This document shows positions 23,115-32,925 of a stretch of DNA of 64,000 nt, piece by piece. Both the position numbers and the translations under genes were made by a program. Below the pieces are notes generated by a model. The model was given only the letters and a program-made list of their open reading frames with translations, made no database searches and had not been told where the DNA came from. Each line of letters opens with the position of its first letter. Position 1 is the stretch's first letter. The DNA comes from Williamsia deligens (GTDB taxonomy: Bacteria > Actinomycetota > Actinomycetes > Mycobacteriales > Mycobacteriaceae): contig NZ_JAMTCI010000003.1 in NCBI RefSeq assembly GCF_024171765.1, forward strand, positions 62,001-126,000, written 5' to 3'.

Positions 23115-24566
23115 TCACAGCGGGATGTTCTTGTGCCGTCCGCGACGGGCCGGGGCCGAGGCCAAGGCCTCGGCGATGATGCTGCGCGTCTTCGCCGGGT
23201 CGATGATCTCGTCGACCACGCCGATCGACTGGGCACGCCCCACGCCACCGGCGATCGCCTCGTGCTCCACGGCCAGACGGTCGTGCAGGGCCTCGCGCTC
23301 GTCGTCGGCAGCGGCGGCCAACGCCTTCTTGTGGAGGATGCCCACGGCGGCCTTCGCGCCCATGACCGCGACCTCCGAGCCGGGCCACGCGAACACGGCC
23401 GTGGCCCCGAGGGCGCGGGAGTTCATCGCGATGTACGCGCCGCCGTAGATCTTGCGGGTCACCAGCGTCACGCGGGGGACCGTGCACTCGGCGAACGCGT
23501 GGAGCAGCTTCGCGCCACGTCGTACGACACCGTCCCACTCCTGCCCGACACCGGGCAGGTACCCCGGGACGTCGGTCATGACGATGAGCGGGATGCCGAA
23601 CGCATCGCACAGGCGGACGAAGCGCGCGGCCTTCTCTGCGCTCAGCGAGTTGAGGCACCCACCCATGCGGAGCGGGTTGTTGGCGACGACGCCGACGCTG
23701 CGACCGGAGAGCCGACCGAAGCCGACCACGATGTTCGGGGCGAACTTGGCCTGGATCTCCTCGAAGCTGGAGATCTCGGTCTCGCCGTCGGCGGCGAGTT
23801 CGGTGTCGAGCAGACCGGCGACGACCGGGTGGACGTCGTAGGCCCGGCGGTTCGACTCCGGCAGCAGAGCCTTGAGGTCGGTGTCCCCGGCCTCGGCACG
23901 CCGACGGCTGAAGTGCCCCTGCTGGCTGAACGTCGCGACGAGGCGACGGGCGCGCCAGAGGGCGTCCGGCTCGGAGTCGGCGGTGATGTGGCTGACGCCG
24001 GACTTCTTGCCGTGCGTGTGCGGCCCACCGAGCGACTCCATGTCGACCTGCTCGCCGGTGACGCTCTTGACCACGTCCGGACCGGTGACGAACACCCGCC
24101 CGGCCGGGGCCATGATCACGATGTCGGTCAGTGCCGGCCCGTAGGCGGCGCCGCCGGCGGCGAAACCGACGACGACCGAGATCTGCGGGATGTAGCCCGA
24201 CGCGCGGACCATCGCCTCGAAGACCTGGCCGACGGCGTGGAGTGCCTCCACGCCCTCGGCGAGGCGGGCCCCGCCGGAGTGCCAGATGCCCACGATCGGG
24301 GCCTGCTCGGCGATCGCGGTGTCGATGGCGTTGACCATGTGCGCGCACCCCACGACACCCATGGCACCGCCCATGACGGTGCCATCGGTGCAGTAGGAGA
24401 TGGTGCGGACGCCGTTGACCCGACCGACGGCCGCCTGCACACCCGACTTGTCGCGGGGGTGCAGCAACGACATCGATCCCTCGTCGAAGAAGTTGGTCAA
24501 GCGCAGGATGGGATCACGAGGATCCACGGTCTCCTCCGTCGAGGTGAGCGGTGCCATTGTGGTCAT
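23115..24566 (-). CDS. accD6: Acyl-CoA carboxylase beta subunit (carboxyltransferase) AccD6
   Basis: This 483-residue carboxyltransferase has the family's two-lobed crotonase-like layout: GIWHSGGARLAEGVEAL near 93-109, VVGFAAGGAAYGPALTD near 130-146, and a second lobe with DVPGYLPGVGQEWDGVVRRG and AYIAMNSRALGATAVFAWPG. Its place immediately after kasA on the same strand (49-nt gap) is that of M. tuberculosis accD6. AccD6 with AccA3 makes malonyl-CoA for FAS-II. AGGAG lies 7 nt before the ATG. It is the last gene of the aceE-to-accD6 direction and is closed by the terminator at 23052. Confidence 0.95.
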   Translation of the reverse strand: MTTMAPLTSTEETVDPRDPILRLTNFFDEGSMSLLHPRDKSGVQAAVGRVNGVRTISYCTDGTVMGGAMGVVGCAHMVNAIDTAIAEQAPIVGIWHSGGARLAEGVEALHAVGQVFEAMVRASGYIPQISVVVGFAAGGAAYGPALTDIVIMAPAGRVFVTGPDVVKSVTGEQVDMESLGGPHTHGKKSGVSHITADSEPDALWRARRLVATFSQQGHFSRRRAEAGDTDLKALLPESNRRAYDVHPVVAGLLDTELAADGETEISSFEEIQAKFAPNIVVGFGRLSGRSVGVVANNPLRMGGCLNSLSAEKAARFVRLCDAFGIPLIVMTDVPGYLPGVGQEWDGVVRRGAKLLHAFAECTVPRVTLVTRKIYGGAYIAMNSRALGATAVFAWPGSEVAVMGAKAAVGILHKKALAAAADDEREALHDRLAVEHEAIAGGVGRAQSIGVVDEIIDPAKTRSIIAEALASAPARRGRHKNIPL

Positions 24567-24615
24567 CAGGTCTCCTAGCAGTTCCGGCGGAGTCGCCCCC
24601 GCACCCAGGTCGTGG

Positions 24616-25881
24616 TCAGTAACGACCGAAGGCGAGCGCGACGTTGTGCCCACCGAATCCGAACGAGTTGTTGATCGCGTATTCGATGTGCCCGTACCGC
24701 GGCTCACCGGCGACGATGTCGAGTGCGCATTCCGGGTCCTGGTTGTCGAGGTTGAGCGTGGGCGGGATGACGCCCTCCTCGACGGACTTGATGGTCAGGA
24801 CCGATTCCAATGCGCCCACCGCACCGATGGAGTGCCCGAGCGCCGATTTGGGTGCGTACACGGAGACGTGGTCCCCGAGTGCCGCGTTGATGGCCAACGC
24901 CTCCGCGGTGTCGCCGATGGAGGTCGACGTCGCGTGTGCGTTGACGTGCGTGACGTCGGACTTGGAGATCCCTGCGGTCTCCATCGCCCGTGTCATCGCA
25001 CGAGCCGCGCCGGTCCCCTCGGGGTGCGGTGCGACCAGGTGATACCCGTCGGAGGTGATGCCCGACCCGAGCAGACGCGCGTGGATGTGCGCACCGCGGG
25101 CCCGGGCATGGTCCTCGCGCTCGAGGACGAGCAGCGCGGCTGCCTCGCCGAACACGAAGCCGTCACGGTCCTTGTCGAACGGACGAGATGCCGCGGCGGG
25201 ATCGTCGTTGCGCGTGCTCATCGCCCGCATCATCGCGAAGCTGGCGATCGGCACGGCGTCGATGAACCCCTCGACACCGCCGGTGACGACCATGTCGGCG
25301 TCACCGAGGACGATGTGCCGCCACGCGTGAGCGATGGCCTCCGACCCCGATGAGCACGCCGAGACGGGCGTGATGACGCCGGCTTGCGCCCCCACGTTGA
25401 GGCCGATGACGGCCGCGGGGCCGTTCGGCATGGTCATGGGGACCGCGAGCGGTGACACCTTGCGGTAGTTCTTGGTGCCGGTCATGGCGTCGTGCGCCGC
25501 GATGAGGGCGTCGCCACCGCCGAGACCGGTGCCGAGAACGACCGCGAGGCGTTCCTTCTCGACATCCGGCTCGCCGGCCTGCTCCCACAGTCGCTTGCTC
25601 ATGACATGCGCCATGCGCTCGACGTAGCTCATGCGTCGGGCCTCGACGCGTGACACCTCTTCGGTCGGATCCTTGACGAGCTTCCCACCGATGCGGACCG
25701 GGAGGTCGTACTCGGTGATGAAGTCGTCTGTCAGGGCCCTGATGCCGGTCTCGCCGGCGAGCAGACCCTTCCAGGTGGAGTCGAGATCCTCACCGACGGA
25801 TGTCGAGGCGACCATCGAGGTCACCACGACGTTGGGGAAGTTCCCAGCCGCGGTCGAGAACTCACGAAGAGAGGTGGTCAA
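24616..25881 (-). CDS. kasA: Beta-ketoacyl-ACP synthase KasA
   Basis: This 421-residue condensing enzyme aligns by eye with M. tuberculosis KasA over its length. The nucleophile is in [18 protein letters not shown] (Cys about 177), with histidines in [12 protein letters not shown] and [15 protein letters not shown], and the C-terminus [18 protein letters not shown] is nearly identical. It elongates acyl-ACP in FAS-II for mycolic acid precursors. Only one kas gene is present: accD6 follows directly, with no kasB. The start is a TTG at 25881, 5 nt after the acpM stop, with GAAGG inside the acpM 3' end, so it is probably translationally coupled. Confidence 0.95.
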   Translation of the reverse strand: MTTSLREFSTAAGNFPNVVVTSMVASTSVGEDLDSTWKGLLAGETGIRALTDDFITEYDLPVRIGGKLVKDPTEEVSRVEARRMSYVERMAHVMSKRLWEQAGEPDVEKERLAVVLGTGLGGGDALIAAHDAMTGTKNYRKVSPLAVPMTMPNGPAAVIGLNVGAQAGVITPVSACSSGSEAIAHAWRHIVLGDADMVVTGGVEGFIDAVPIASFAMMRAMSTRNDDPAAASRPFDKDRDGFVFGEAAALLVLEREDHARARGAHIHARLLGSGITSDGYHLVAPHPEGTGAARAMTRAMETAGISKSDVTHVNAHATSTSIGDTAEALAINAALGDHVSVYAPKSALGHSIGAVGALESVLTIKSVEEGVIPPTLNLDNQDPECALDIVAGEPRYGHIEYAINNSFGFGGHNVALAFGRY

Positions 25882-25886
25882 TTACG

Positions 25887-26192
25887 TCACTCAGCCTTCT
25901 TGGCGGAGTCCACCTGGGCCTGGATGGCCGCAGCGGCCTCGGGGTTCTCGGCCTCGAGCTTCTGGATGTAGGCCACCGCGTCACCGACCGTGCGCAGCCC
26001 GGCCAGGTCCTCGTCCGGGATCTTCACGCCGTACTTGTCCTCGGTCTGGACCGCGATCTCGACCATCGACAGCGAGTCGATGTCGAGGTCGTCCACGAAG
26101 GACTTGTCGATCGTGACCTCAGAGGGCTCAATGCCGGTGACCTCTTCGATGATCTCCGCGATACCGGCGATGAGTTCTTCCTGAGTCGCCAC
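25887..26192 (-). CDS. acpM: Meromycolate-type acyl carrier protein AcpM
   Basis: This 101-residue acidic carrier has the phosphopantetheine site DLDIDSLSMVEIAVQTE (Ser about 43) and a KYGVKIPDEDLAGLRTVGD block essentially like M. tuberculosis AcpM. The GTG at 26192 has GAAGGGAG about 7 nt upstream. The C-terminal tail after the four-helix core is shorter than I remember for the 115-residue M. tuberculosis protein. It carries growing acyl chains between FabD, KasA and the other FAS-II enzymes. Confidence 0.95.
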   Translation of the reverse strand: MATQEELIAGIAEIIEEVTGIEPSEVTIDKSFVDDLDIDSLSMVEIAVQTEDKYGVKIPDEDLAGLRTVGDAVAYIQKLEAENPEAAAAIQAQVDSAKKAE

Positions 26193-26306
26193 TGGGTGGC
26201 TCCCTTCATGTTCGTCGTCTTCGAGCTGTGATTTCCGGACCGATGCTCGGCATCGTCTGGACTGGCGTGTCACGCCTTCCGGGTGCTCCCGCAGGTGCGG
26301 GAGCCG

Positions 26307-27215
26307 CTATCCAAGTCCTGTTGCCCCGTCCAGGTCGTCGGGGGTCTTGCAGGCCCGCGTCGGGACACCCTTGAGTTCGCGCTTCGCGATGCCGGTGAGC
26401 GTGCCCGCCGGGGGCAGCTCCACCAGGCCGGTGACGCCGAGCTCGCGCATGGTGGCCGAGCAGAGGTCCCACCGCACCGGGTTCGTCACCTGCGCGACGA
26501 TGCGCTCGAGGGCCTGTGCCCCCGACGTGACGGGACGGCCGTCGAAGTTCGAGAGGAGCACGGCGGTGGGCTCCCGCGGGGTGATCGACGCAGCGGCGGC
26601 CGCGACGGCGTCCTGCGCCGGCGCCATGAAGTGCGTGTGGAAGGCCCCCGCCACGGACAGCTTACGGGTTCGGGCCTTCTCCGGCGGGGTGGCGATGAGC
26701 TCGTCGATGGCCTCGACGCTGCCCGCGGCCACGATCTGCCCGGCGGCGTTCCGGTTGGCGGGGATCAGGTCGAGTTCGGCCAGACGGGCGAGCACCTGCT
26801 CCTCGTCACCGCCGAGGACGGCGGCCATCGTGGTCGGCTCCAGCGCGCAGGCCTTCGCCATCTCGGCGCCACGGACGGCGGCCAGCGAGACGGCCTCGTC
26901 ACGGGTGATGACGCCGGTGATCGCCGCCGCGGCGAGCTCACCGACGGAGTGGCCGGCGACGACCAGGTCCGAGGGGAGCTCCTCACGCTTCGCCAGTTCG
27001 TCGAACGCGAGCAGGGCGGAGGCCACGACGAGCGGCTGCGTCACCGCGGTGTCGGTGATCTCCTCGGCCGTCGCGGTGGTGCCGAGGCGCGCGAGATCCA
27101 GCCCGATGGTCTTCGACCACGTGGCGATCTGATCGGCAGCGCCGGCCAGTTCGAGCCAGGGCTCGAGCATTCCCGGGGTCTGCGAGCCCTGTCCGGGCGC
27201 GAGCAACGTGAGCAC
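26307..27215 (-). CDS. fabD: Malonyl-CoA:ACP transacylase FabD
   Basis: This 302-residue enzyme has LLAPGQGSQTPGM at the N-terminus, the active-site serine in AGHSVGE (Ser90), GAFHTHFMAPA with the catalytic histidine, and LPPAGTLTGIAKRELKG at the end. It loads malonate onto AcpM. The start at the GTG at 27215 is chosen because the length then equals the M. tuberculosis protein. A GTG five codons upstream (27230) is the alternative, and neither has a clear Shine-Dalgarno. A 114-nt gap separates it from acpM. Confidence 0.93.
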   Translation of the reverse strand: MLTLLAPGQGSQTPGMLEPWLELAGAADQIATWSKTIGLDLARLGTTATAEEITDTAVTQPLVVASALLAFDELAKREELPSDLVVAGHSVGELAAAAITGVITRDEAVSLAAVRGAEMAKACALEPTTMAAVLGGDEEQVLARLAELDLIPANRNAAGQIVAAGSVEAIDELIATPPEKARTRKLSVAGAFHTHFMAPAQDAVAAAAASITPREPTAVLLSNFDGRPVTSGAQALERIVAQVTNPVRWDLCSATMRELGVTGLVELPPAGTLTGIAKRELKGVPTRACKTPDDLDGATGLG

Positions 27216-27403
27216 GTGAACAGAGAACACCCTGAGCGGGGGTCGGCGGGCTGTCGGCGCCGATGAACCTTCGTCGCGCTATTTGTAGGGTTCCCACAAA
27301 CGACTGTCGGGGCGAGTCCGGTTCGTCACCGCATCGCAACTCGTGATATAGAACAGCGCCGATCACGATCGAGTGGGCAAAACTCCACCAAATTGTGACT
27401 GGT

Positions 27404-27427
27404 GTTGACAGAGGTACTCATGTCAAC
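27404..27427. promoter_or_regulatory. GTTGACA-N10-TGTCAAC inverted repeat upstream of fabD
   Basis: Perfect 7-bp arms (27404-27410 and 27421-27427) flank 10 nt with a central GTAC. The repeat covers the last codons and stop of the PucR-type regulator gene and lies about 190 nt before fabD. It is a good candidate for the operator of that regulator, whose Streptomyces relative FasR activates the fabD operon. The arms also look like TTGACA -35 boxes. Confidence 0.5.
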
Positions 27428-28683
27428 GTTCTGTGCCGCTCCCGTGCTAGCCGTCCGACGGTCGCGGCCACTCGCAGGACGTACCCGTCGCGAGGGTTGG
27501 TCGGGTCCCGCCCGGTCACCTCCGCGATCCGTTTTAGTCGATATCTGACAGTATTCGGATGGACGAACAGTTCCCTCGCGCACGACTCGACGGACCCTCC
27601 GGAGTCGAGGTACGCATCCAGGGTGCTGGTGAGTGTGTCGCCTCCTTTGGCCAGTGGCGTTACCAGGAAGTCGTTCAGGGTGCGGACGGCGGCCGCATCG
27701 CCCAGCAGCGCGCGCTCGGGGAGCAGCTCCCAGCTGTGCACGGGCCGGGGTGCCCCCGGCCATCCCGCGACCGCCTCCATGCCCGCCAACGCCTCCGCCG
27801 CGCTGGCGTGCGCGGCTCCGAGGGTGGGGGTGGTGTGGCCGATGACGACGGGTCCCTCGGCGAAGTGGGTGAGCAGTTCCTGCACGAACTCGTCGCCGGA
27901 GGTCATGTCCCCGCTGACGATCGCGACCAGGAGGGTGCCCTGCACCACGGACAGCGCCGCGCGGTCGTGTTTGCGCGCGGTGGTGTGGATGGCCAGCGGG
28001 ACGGAGACGTTCTGCTCGGGCGGGGGGTAGCCGACCACGACGGTCGCGGTCGCCTCGGTGTCCCAGTTCAGGGCGGCGGCCCGCGACAGCAGCGTCGGTC
28101 CGGTGTCGCCGCGGACGACCGCGTCGACGACGAGCGCCTCGAGTCGTGAATCCCAGGCGCCGCGGGACTCGGCCGCCGAGGCGTAGATGGCGGCGGCCGC
28201 GAACCCGATCTCGCGGCCGTAACGCAGCACCGCCTCGGTCAGCGCGCGCAGCTGCGCGTCGTTGCGGGCGAGCAGGGGGAGCCACTTCTCGAAGAACTCC
28301 ATCGCCACCCGGACCATCTCGACCGACTGCAGCAGTGTGATGCGGCGGGCCAGGTCCTGGGGCACCGCCTGGAAGGCCTGCACCGTGAACGTCAGGTTGC
28401 CGTCCGGATCCTGCAACCACTCGACGAAGTTCACCACCGCCGTCTGCACGACCAACTGCACCGACGCGCGTTGCTGCGCCTCGAAATCGGCGAAGTACGG
28501 CAGCTGGTCCTGCATCGAGTGGACGGCCTCGGTGGCGAGTCGGCCGCTGTACTGCTTCACGCGTTTGAGCAGCGTGTCCGGGAGTGCGGCGTGGACGTCC
28601 GCCGGCGCCGGCACCCGGGCGCCCCGGATGCTGAGCGGGTCGCCCGATGGATGTTCTGTCGACGCCGTCTCGCTCACCAGCAC
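27418..28683 (-). CDS. PucR-family transcriptional regulator of fatty-acid synthesis (Rv2242 / FasR-like)
   Basis: This 421-residue protein has an N-terminal RsbRD/GGDEF-like helical region, a middle domain with VVVGYPPPEQ, and a C-terminal PucR helix-turn-helix (SVESCARELFVHPNTVRYRLKRIAEVTGRD, roughly 375-405). Position between aceE and fabD matches Rv2242 of M. tuberculosis, and its Streptomyces relative FasR (SCO2386) is known to activate the FAS-II operon. It starts at a GTG with TAGGG nearby, 45 nt after aceE on the same strand. An inverted repeat at its own stop codon may be its binding site for fabD. Confidence 0.88.
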   Translation of the reverse strand: MLVSETASTEHPSGDPLSIRGARVPAPADVHAALPDTLLKRVKQYSGRLATEAVHSMQDQLPYFADFEAQQRASVQLVVQTAVVNFVEWLQDPDGNLTFTVQAFQAVPQDLARRITLLQSVEMVRVAMEFFEKWLPLLARNDAQLRALTEAVLRYGREIGFAAAAIYASAAESRGAWDSRLEALVVDAVVRGDTGPTLLSRAAALNWDTEATATVVVGYPPPEQNVSVPLAIHTTARKHDRAALSVVQGTLLVAIVSGDMTSGDEFVQELLTHFAEGPVVIGHTTPTLGAAHASAAEALAGMEAVAGWPGAPRPVHSWELLPERALLGDAAAVRTLNDFLVTPLAKGGDTLTSTLDAYLDSGGSVESCARELFVHPNTVRYRLKRIAEVTGRDPTNPRDGYVLRVAATVGRLARERHRTLT

Positions 28684-28728
28684 ACCCTAGAGCGTCGTGC
28701 CGGTGGCGAGACGTCGATCAGTCGCCCG

Positions 28729-31506
28729 TCACGCCACCCCGGGGTCGCTCGTCTGCTTCGGCGCGGCGAGGACGTCGGTGATGGCGTACTTCTCCGCCGC
28801 CTTCGCCGCGACCGAGTGCTCGACGTGACCCTCACGGGCCAGCGCCAGCAACGTCGCCACGACGATCGACTCGGCGTCGACGTTGAAGAACCGACGCGCG
28901 GCCGGCCGGGTGTCGGAGAAGCCGAAGCCGTCGGTGCCCAGGGTGAGGTACGTACCCGGCACCCACGCGCGGATCTGCTCCGGGACGGCGCGCATGAAGT
29001 CGCTGACCGCCACGAACGGACCCTCCGACTGCCCGAGCGCCTGCGTCACGTAGGCCTGCCCGTGGTCACCGTCGGGCTCGCGCAGGTTCGCCCGTTCGTG
29101 GGCGACGCCGTCGCGGGCCAGCTCGTTCCACGACGTCACCGACCACACGTCGGCCGAGACGTCCCATTCCTCGGCGAGCAACTCCTGCGCCCGCACCGCG
29201 TCGGACATCGTCACGCCCGAGACCAGGATGTTGGCCGGGTACTGCTTGCGCTCGGCCGCCGGATGGGCGCGGTAGACGCCCTTGAGCACACCCTCGACGT
29301 CGAGATCGTCGGGCTGCGGCGGCTGCACGATGGGCTCGTTGTAGACGGTGATGTAGAAGTAGACGTTCTCCGGGTCCTCGCCGAACATCCGGCGCAGACC
29401 GTCGACGACGATGTGGGCCATCTCGTAGGCGTAGGCCGGGTCGTAGGCCACCACGGCGGGGTTCGACGACGCGAGCAGCAGCGAGTGCCCGTCGGCGTGC
29501 TGCAGTCCCTCACCGGTCAGGGTGGTGCGCCCGGCGGTCGCGCCGAGCACGAACCCCCGCGCCATCTGGTCCGCCGCGGCCCAGAGGCCGTCACCGGTCC
29601 GCTGGAAACCGAACATCGAGTAGAAGATGTACAGCGGGATCATCGGCTCGTCGTGCGTGGCGTAGGACGTGCCGACTGCGGTGAACGACGCGGTCGACCC
29701 CGCCTCGTTGATCCCCTCGTGCAGGATCTGCCCGCTCTCGCTCTCCTTGTAGGCGAGCATCAGTTCCGCGTCGACCGACGTGTAGAGCTGACCGTTGCGG
29801 TTGTAGATCTTCAGCGACGGGAACCACGAGTCCATGCCGAACGTACGGGCCTCGTCGGGGATGATCGGCACGACGCGCTTGCCGACCTCCTTGTCGCGCA
29901 TCAGCTCCTTGAAGATGCGCACCAGCGCCATCGTGGTGGCGACCTGCTGCTTGCCGGACCCCTTCGCCGCGGTCTTCACGATCGGCTTCGGATCGATCGC
30001 CAGCGTCTTCGACTTCGTGCGCCGACGGGGGAGGAACCCGCCGAGGGTCTTGCGGCGGTCGAGCATGTACTGGATCTCGGGGGAGTCCGCGCCGGGGTGG
30101 TAGTACGGCGGCAGGTAGGGATCCTTCTCCAACTGCTCGTCGGAGATGGGGATCCGTGTCGAGTCGCGGAAGTCCTTGAGGTCCTCGAGCGTCAGCTTCT
30201 TCATCTGGTGGGTCGCGTTGCGGCCCTCGAAGTGCTTGCCCAGCGTGTAGCCCTTGATCGTGTGCGCCAGGATGACCGTCGGCTGGCCCTTGTGTGCCAT
30301 CGCGGCGGCGTAGGCCGCGTGGACCTTGCGGTAGTCGTGACCGCCGCGCTTGAGGTTCCAGATCTGCGCGTCGGTCAGGTTCTTGACCAGTTCCTTGGTG
30401 CGCGGGTCGCGGCCGAAGAAGTGCTCGCGGACGAACGCACCGTCGTTGGCCTTGTAGGTCTGGAAGTCACCGTCGGGGGTGGTGTTCATCAGGTTGACCA
30501 GGGCGCCGTCGCGGTCCGCGTGGAGCAGCGAGTCCCACTCGCGTCCCCAGACCACCTTGATGACGTTCCAGCCCGCGCCGCGGAAGAACGACTCGAGCTC
30601 CTGGATGATCTTGCCGTTGCCGCGCACCGGGCCGTCGAGCCGCTGCAGGTTGCAGTTGACGACGAACGTCAGGTTGTCGAGGCCCTCGGTGGCGGCGACA
30701 TGCGCGAGACCGCGCGACTCCGGCTCGTCCATCTCACCGTCGCCGAGGAACGCCCACACGTGCTGATCGGTGGTGTCCTTGATGCCGCGGTCGGCGAGGT
30801 AGTGGTTGAAGCGGGCCTGATAGATGGCGTTCATGGGGCCGAGGCCCATCGACACCGTCGGGAACTGCCAGAAGTCGGGCATGAGGCGCGGGTGCGGGTA
30901 CGACGGCAGCCCGCCGCCCTCGCCGGCGTGACTGTGCTCCTGTCGGAACCCGTCCATGCGCGCCTCGTCGATGCGGCCCTCGAGGTAGGCGCGGGCGTAG
31001 ATGCCCGGGGACGCGTGTCCCTGGATGAAGATCTGGTCGCCGCCGCCGGAGTGGTCCTGGCCGCGGAAGAAGTGGTTGAAGCCGACCTCGTACAGCGCGG
31101 CCGACGACGCGTAGGTGGAGATGTGGCCGCCGACGCCGACACCGGGGCGCTGGGCGCGGTGCACCATGATCGCGGCGTTCCAGCGGATGAACGCGCGGAA
31201 CCGGCGTTCGACCTCCTCGTCACCGGGGAACCAGGGCTCGCTCTCGGTGGGGATCGTGTTGACGTAGTCCGTCGAGGTCAGCGCGGGGATCGACACACGA
31301 CGCTCGCTGGCGCGCTCGAGCATCCGCAGCAGCAGATAGCGGGCGCGGCCCGGGCCGGCGTTCTCGAGGAGCCCGTCGAACGACGCGAGCCACTCGTCGG
31401 TCTCCTGGGGGTCGATGTCGGGGAGGTAGGAGGCGACGCCCTCCCTGATCACCCGGACCCGGTCGCCGCCGGATGTCGACGATGCCGAGCTGATCTGCTG
31501 TGTCAC
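28729..31506 (-). CDS. aceE: Pyruvate dehydrogenase E1 component AceE (homodimeric type)
   Basis: This 925-residue TPP enzyme decarboxylates pyruvate in the pyruvate dehydrogenase complex. Landmarks are the substrate-side [15 protein letters not shown], the TPP/Mg motif [12 protein letters not shown] near 260 followed by [29 protein letters not shown], and the transketolase-like DGYGFSDTR-type end ([21 protein letters not shown]). Length and order match M. tuberculosis AceE (about 900 residues). The GTG at 31506 follows GAGGAG by 10 nt; the frame runs further upstream but that part is arginine-rich and unlike the family. It heads the same-strand series leading to FAS-II, supplying acetyl-CoA. 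Confidence 0.95.
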   Translation of the reverse strand: MTQQISSASSTSGGDRVRVIREGVASYLPDIDPQETDEWLASFDGLLENAGPGRARYLLLRMLERASERRVSIPALTSTDYVNTIPTESEPWFPGDEEVERRFRAFIRWNAAIMVHRAQRPGVGVGGHISTYASSAALYEVGFNHFFRGQDHSGGGDQIFIQGHASPGIYARAYLEGRIDEARMDGFRQEHSHAGEGGGLPSYPHPRLMPDFWQFPTVSMGLGPMNAIYQARFNHYLADRGIKDTTDQHVWAFLGDGEMDEPESRGLAHVAATEGLDNLTFVVNCNLQRLDGPVRGNGKIIQELESFFRGAGWNVIKVVWGREWDSLLHADRDGALVNLMNTTPDGDFQTYKANDGAFVREHFFGRDPRTKELVKNLTDAQIWNLKRGGHDYRKVHAAYAAAMAHKGQPTVILAHTIKGYTLGKHFEGRNATHQMKKLTLEDLKDFRDSTRIPISDEQLEKDPYLPPYYHPGADSPEIQYMLDRRKTLGGFLPRRRTKSKTLAIDPKPIVKTAAKGSGKQQVATTMALVRIFKELMRDKEVGKRVVPIIPDEARTFGMDSWFPSLKIYNRNGQLYTSVDAELMLAYKESESGQILHEGINEAGSTASFTAVGTSYATHDEPMIPLYIFYSMFGFQRTGDGLWAAADQMARGFVLGATAGRTTLTGEGLQHADGHSLLLASSNPAVVAYDPAYAYEMAHIVVDGLRRMFGEDPENVYFYITVYNEPIVQPPQPDDLDVEGVLKGVYRAHPAAERKQYPANILVSGVTMSDAVRAQELLAEEWDVSADVWSVTSWNELARDGVAHERANLREPDGDHGQAYVTQALGQSEGPFVAVSDFMRAVPEQIRAWVPGTYLTLGTDGFGFSDTRPAARRFFNVDAESIVVATLLALAREGHVEHSVAAKAAEKYAITDVLAAPKQTSDPGVA

Positions 31507-31622
31507 TGGTGGGGGGCTCCTCGTGTCCTCGCGGCGTGATGTGCCTGTCGTGGTCCGTGCGGTCGGCGGGGTGCGTCGACCGGTGCGACCCCGCGAGCGG
31601 ACGGGTGTGTCCGGGCGAGGTA

Positions 31623-31648
31623 CGTCACCAATCGTGCCGTATGTGACG
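31623..31648. promoter_or_regulatory. CGTCAC-N14-GTGACG inverted repeat between aceE and the lipoprotein gene
   Basis: Six-base arms lie at 31623-31628 and 31643-31648, in the 252-nt divergent gap, about 117 nt upstream of aceE. The half-sites resemble CRP-type GTGA/TCAC elements but in the outward orientation, so it is not a standard CRP/GlxR box. No other clear signal was seen in this gap. Confidence 0.25.
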
Positions 31649-31758
31649 CGGCAGGGCACACGTTCGGGTGCCTCCGGTCGCCGGGGCGTCACCGTGCGCG
31701 GTGTCCGGTGCCCGGAACATGTTGTCGCCCACGCGGGCACTGGGGCAGGATGCGCTGC

Positions 31759-32358
31759 GTGAAGTCAGCCGGTCGCCGCTCGTCGCGGGCGTGTCTCGCG
31801 GGTGTGGTCGCGACGGCGACTGCGCTGATCGCGGGGTGTTCGACGGCGGTCGACGGCACGGCGCGGGTCGACGCCGCCGACGCCAGCGCCTACCGGGCCG
31901 ACGTGTCGTCCTCTGCGCAGGCCGCCTCGACGCAGGCCCGGGAACGGGCCGACTACACCGCCTGCTCGACCGCCACCTCGTCGGTGGTCACGATGCTCCG
32001 CAGTTACAACTCGTTCGTGACGGCGTTGAACGCAACGCAGGACTACGCAGCGCTCAAAGGCGCGGACCTCGCCGCGGTCGACGCGCTCACCCGGGGTGCG
32101 GGTGCTGTCCGCGGGGCGCTGGCGACGGACACCGGGCCGCAGGTCCGATCCGCTGCCGTGGCCGTCGCCGACAGGTCCGACGCGCTGGCCGGGGTCGTCC
32201 GGGCGAAGGGTCGCGGTGAACTCAACGCGGCCTCGGGCGGATTCCTCCGCGCCCGCGACGACCTGCTCGCCGTCTGCCGACCTGTCGCCGCGCCGACGAG
32301 CTCGGTGCCGTCGACGAGCGCGGCCGCGCCTCCGCCGGCCCCCACCGCCCCACGCTGA
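31759..32358 (+). CDS. Small secreted lipoprotein (Rv2240c position)
   Basis: This 199-residue protein has a basic start, a hydrophobic stretch and the lipobox LIAGC (Cys27). It is followed by an Ala/Asp-rich helical domain and a Pro/Ser/Ala-rich tail. The GTG at 31759 is preferred because AGG lies 9 nt upstream; an ATG at 31750 is too close to that site. It sits between aceE and the DUF3052 gene, where M. tuberculosis has Rv2240c. I see no catalytic motif. It is probably a structural or chaperone-like envelope lipoprotein. Confidence 0.7.
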   Translation: MKSAGRRSSRACLAGVVATATALIAGCSTAVDGTARVDAADASAYRADVSSSAQAASTQARERADYTACSTATSSVVTMLRSYNSFVTALNATQDYAALKGADLAAVDALTRGAGAVRGALATDTGPQVRSAAVAVADRSDALAGVVRAKGRGELNAASGGFLRARDDLLAVCRPVAAPTSSVPSTSAAAPPPAPTAPR

Positions 32359-32508
32359 CCGAGCCCCCACGACTTGCACCGACACGGCGCGCGGACATCC
32401 CGCCCCGGCTTGCAAGTTGGTCGGTCACACTGTTGTCTGGACTCCAACCCCGGGCCTGTGCGCCCGTGGAAGGTCAACAGTCGGTCGCAGTCAAGGAGGT
32501 CGCCCGCG

Positions 32509-32925
32509 GTGGTTGCCGCGCACGGTAATCGGGCCGAGGCGCTCGGGTTCAGCTCGGGCATGGTGGTGCAGGAACTCGGGTGGGACGAGGACACCGACGA
32601 CGAACTCCGCATCGACATCGAGGAGATCACCGGTGGTGAGCTGCTCGACGAGGACTCCGACGAGGTCATGGACGTCGTCATCCTCTGGTGGCGCGAATCC
32701 GACGGCGACCTCGTCGACGCCCTGGTCGACGCGATCGGCCCGCTGGCCGACGACGGTTACGTCTGGGTGTTCTCACCCAAGACCGGTACCGACGGCTACG
32801 TCGACCCCGCCGAGATCGCCGAGGCCGCTCCGACCGCTGGTCTGACGCAGACCTCCGCGATGAACCTGGGTGACTGGTCCGGCTCACGTCTCGTGCAGCC
32901 GAAGGCCCGTACGCCCAAGAGATGA
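32509..32925 (+). CDS. DUF3052 family protein (Rv2239c-like)
   Basis: This 138-residue acidic soluble protein reads EALGFSSGMVVQELGWDEDTDDELR, split here as GFSSGMVVQELGWDEDTDD, with VDVVILWWRESDGDL-like VVILWWRESDGD and YVWVFSPKTG. It is the actinobacterial DUF3052 family, whose function is unknown. A textbook AAGGAGGT lies 8 nt before the GTG. The stop overlaps the ahpE start (ATGA), so the two are translationally coupled, as in M. tuberculosis Rv2239c-ahpE. The association with a peroxiredoxin hints at redox stress. Confidence 0.85.
   Translation: MVAAHGNRAEALGFSSGMVVQELGWDEDTDDELRIDIEEITGGELLDEDSDEVMDVVILWWRESDGDLVDALVDAIGPLADDGYVWVFSPKTGTDGYVDPAEIAEAAPTAGLTQTSAMNLGDWSGSRLVQPKARTPKR

Noticed and set aside
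28471-31539. A 1022-codon open frame on the plus strand antisense to aceE
   Set aside because: It mirrors a highly conserved enzyme gene, is rich in Arg, Val and His as expected for an antisense GC-rich frame, and has no ribosome site or recognisable domain.
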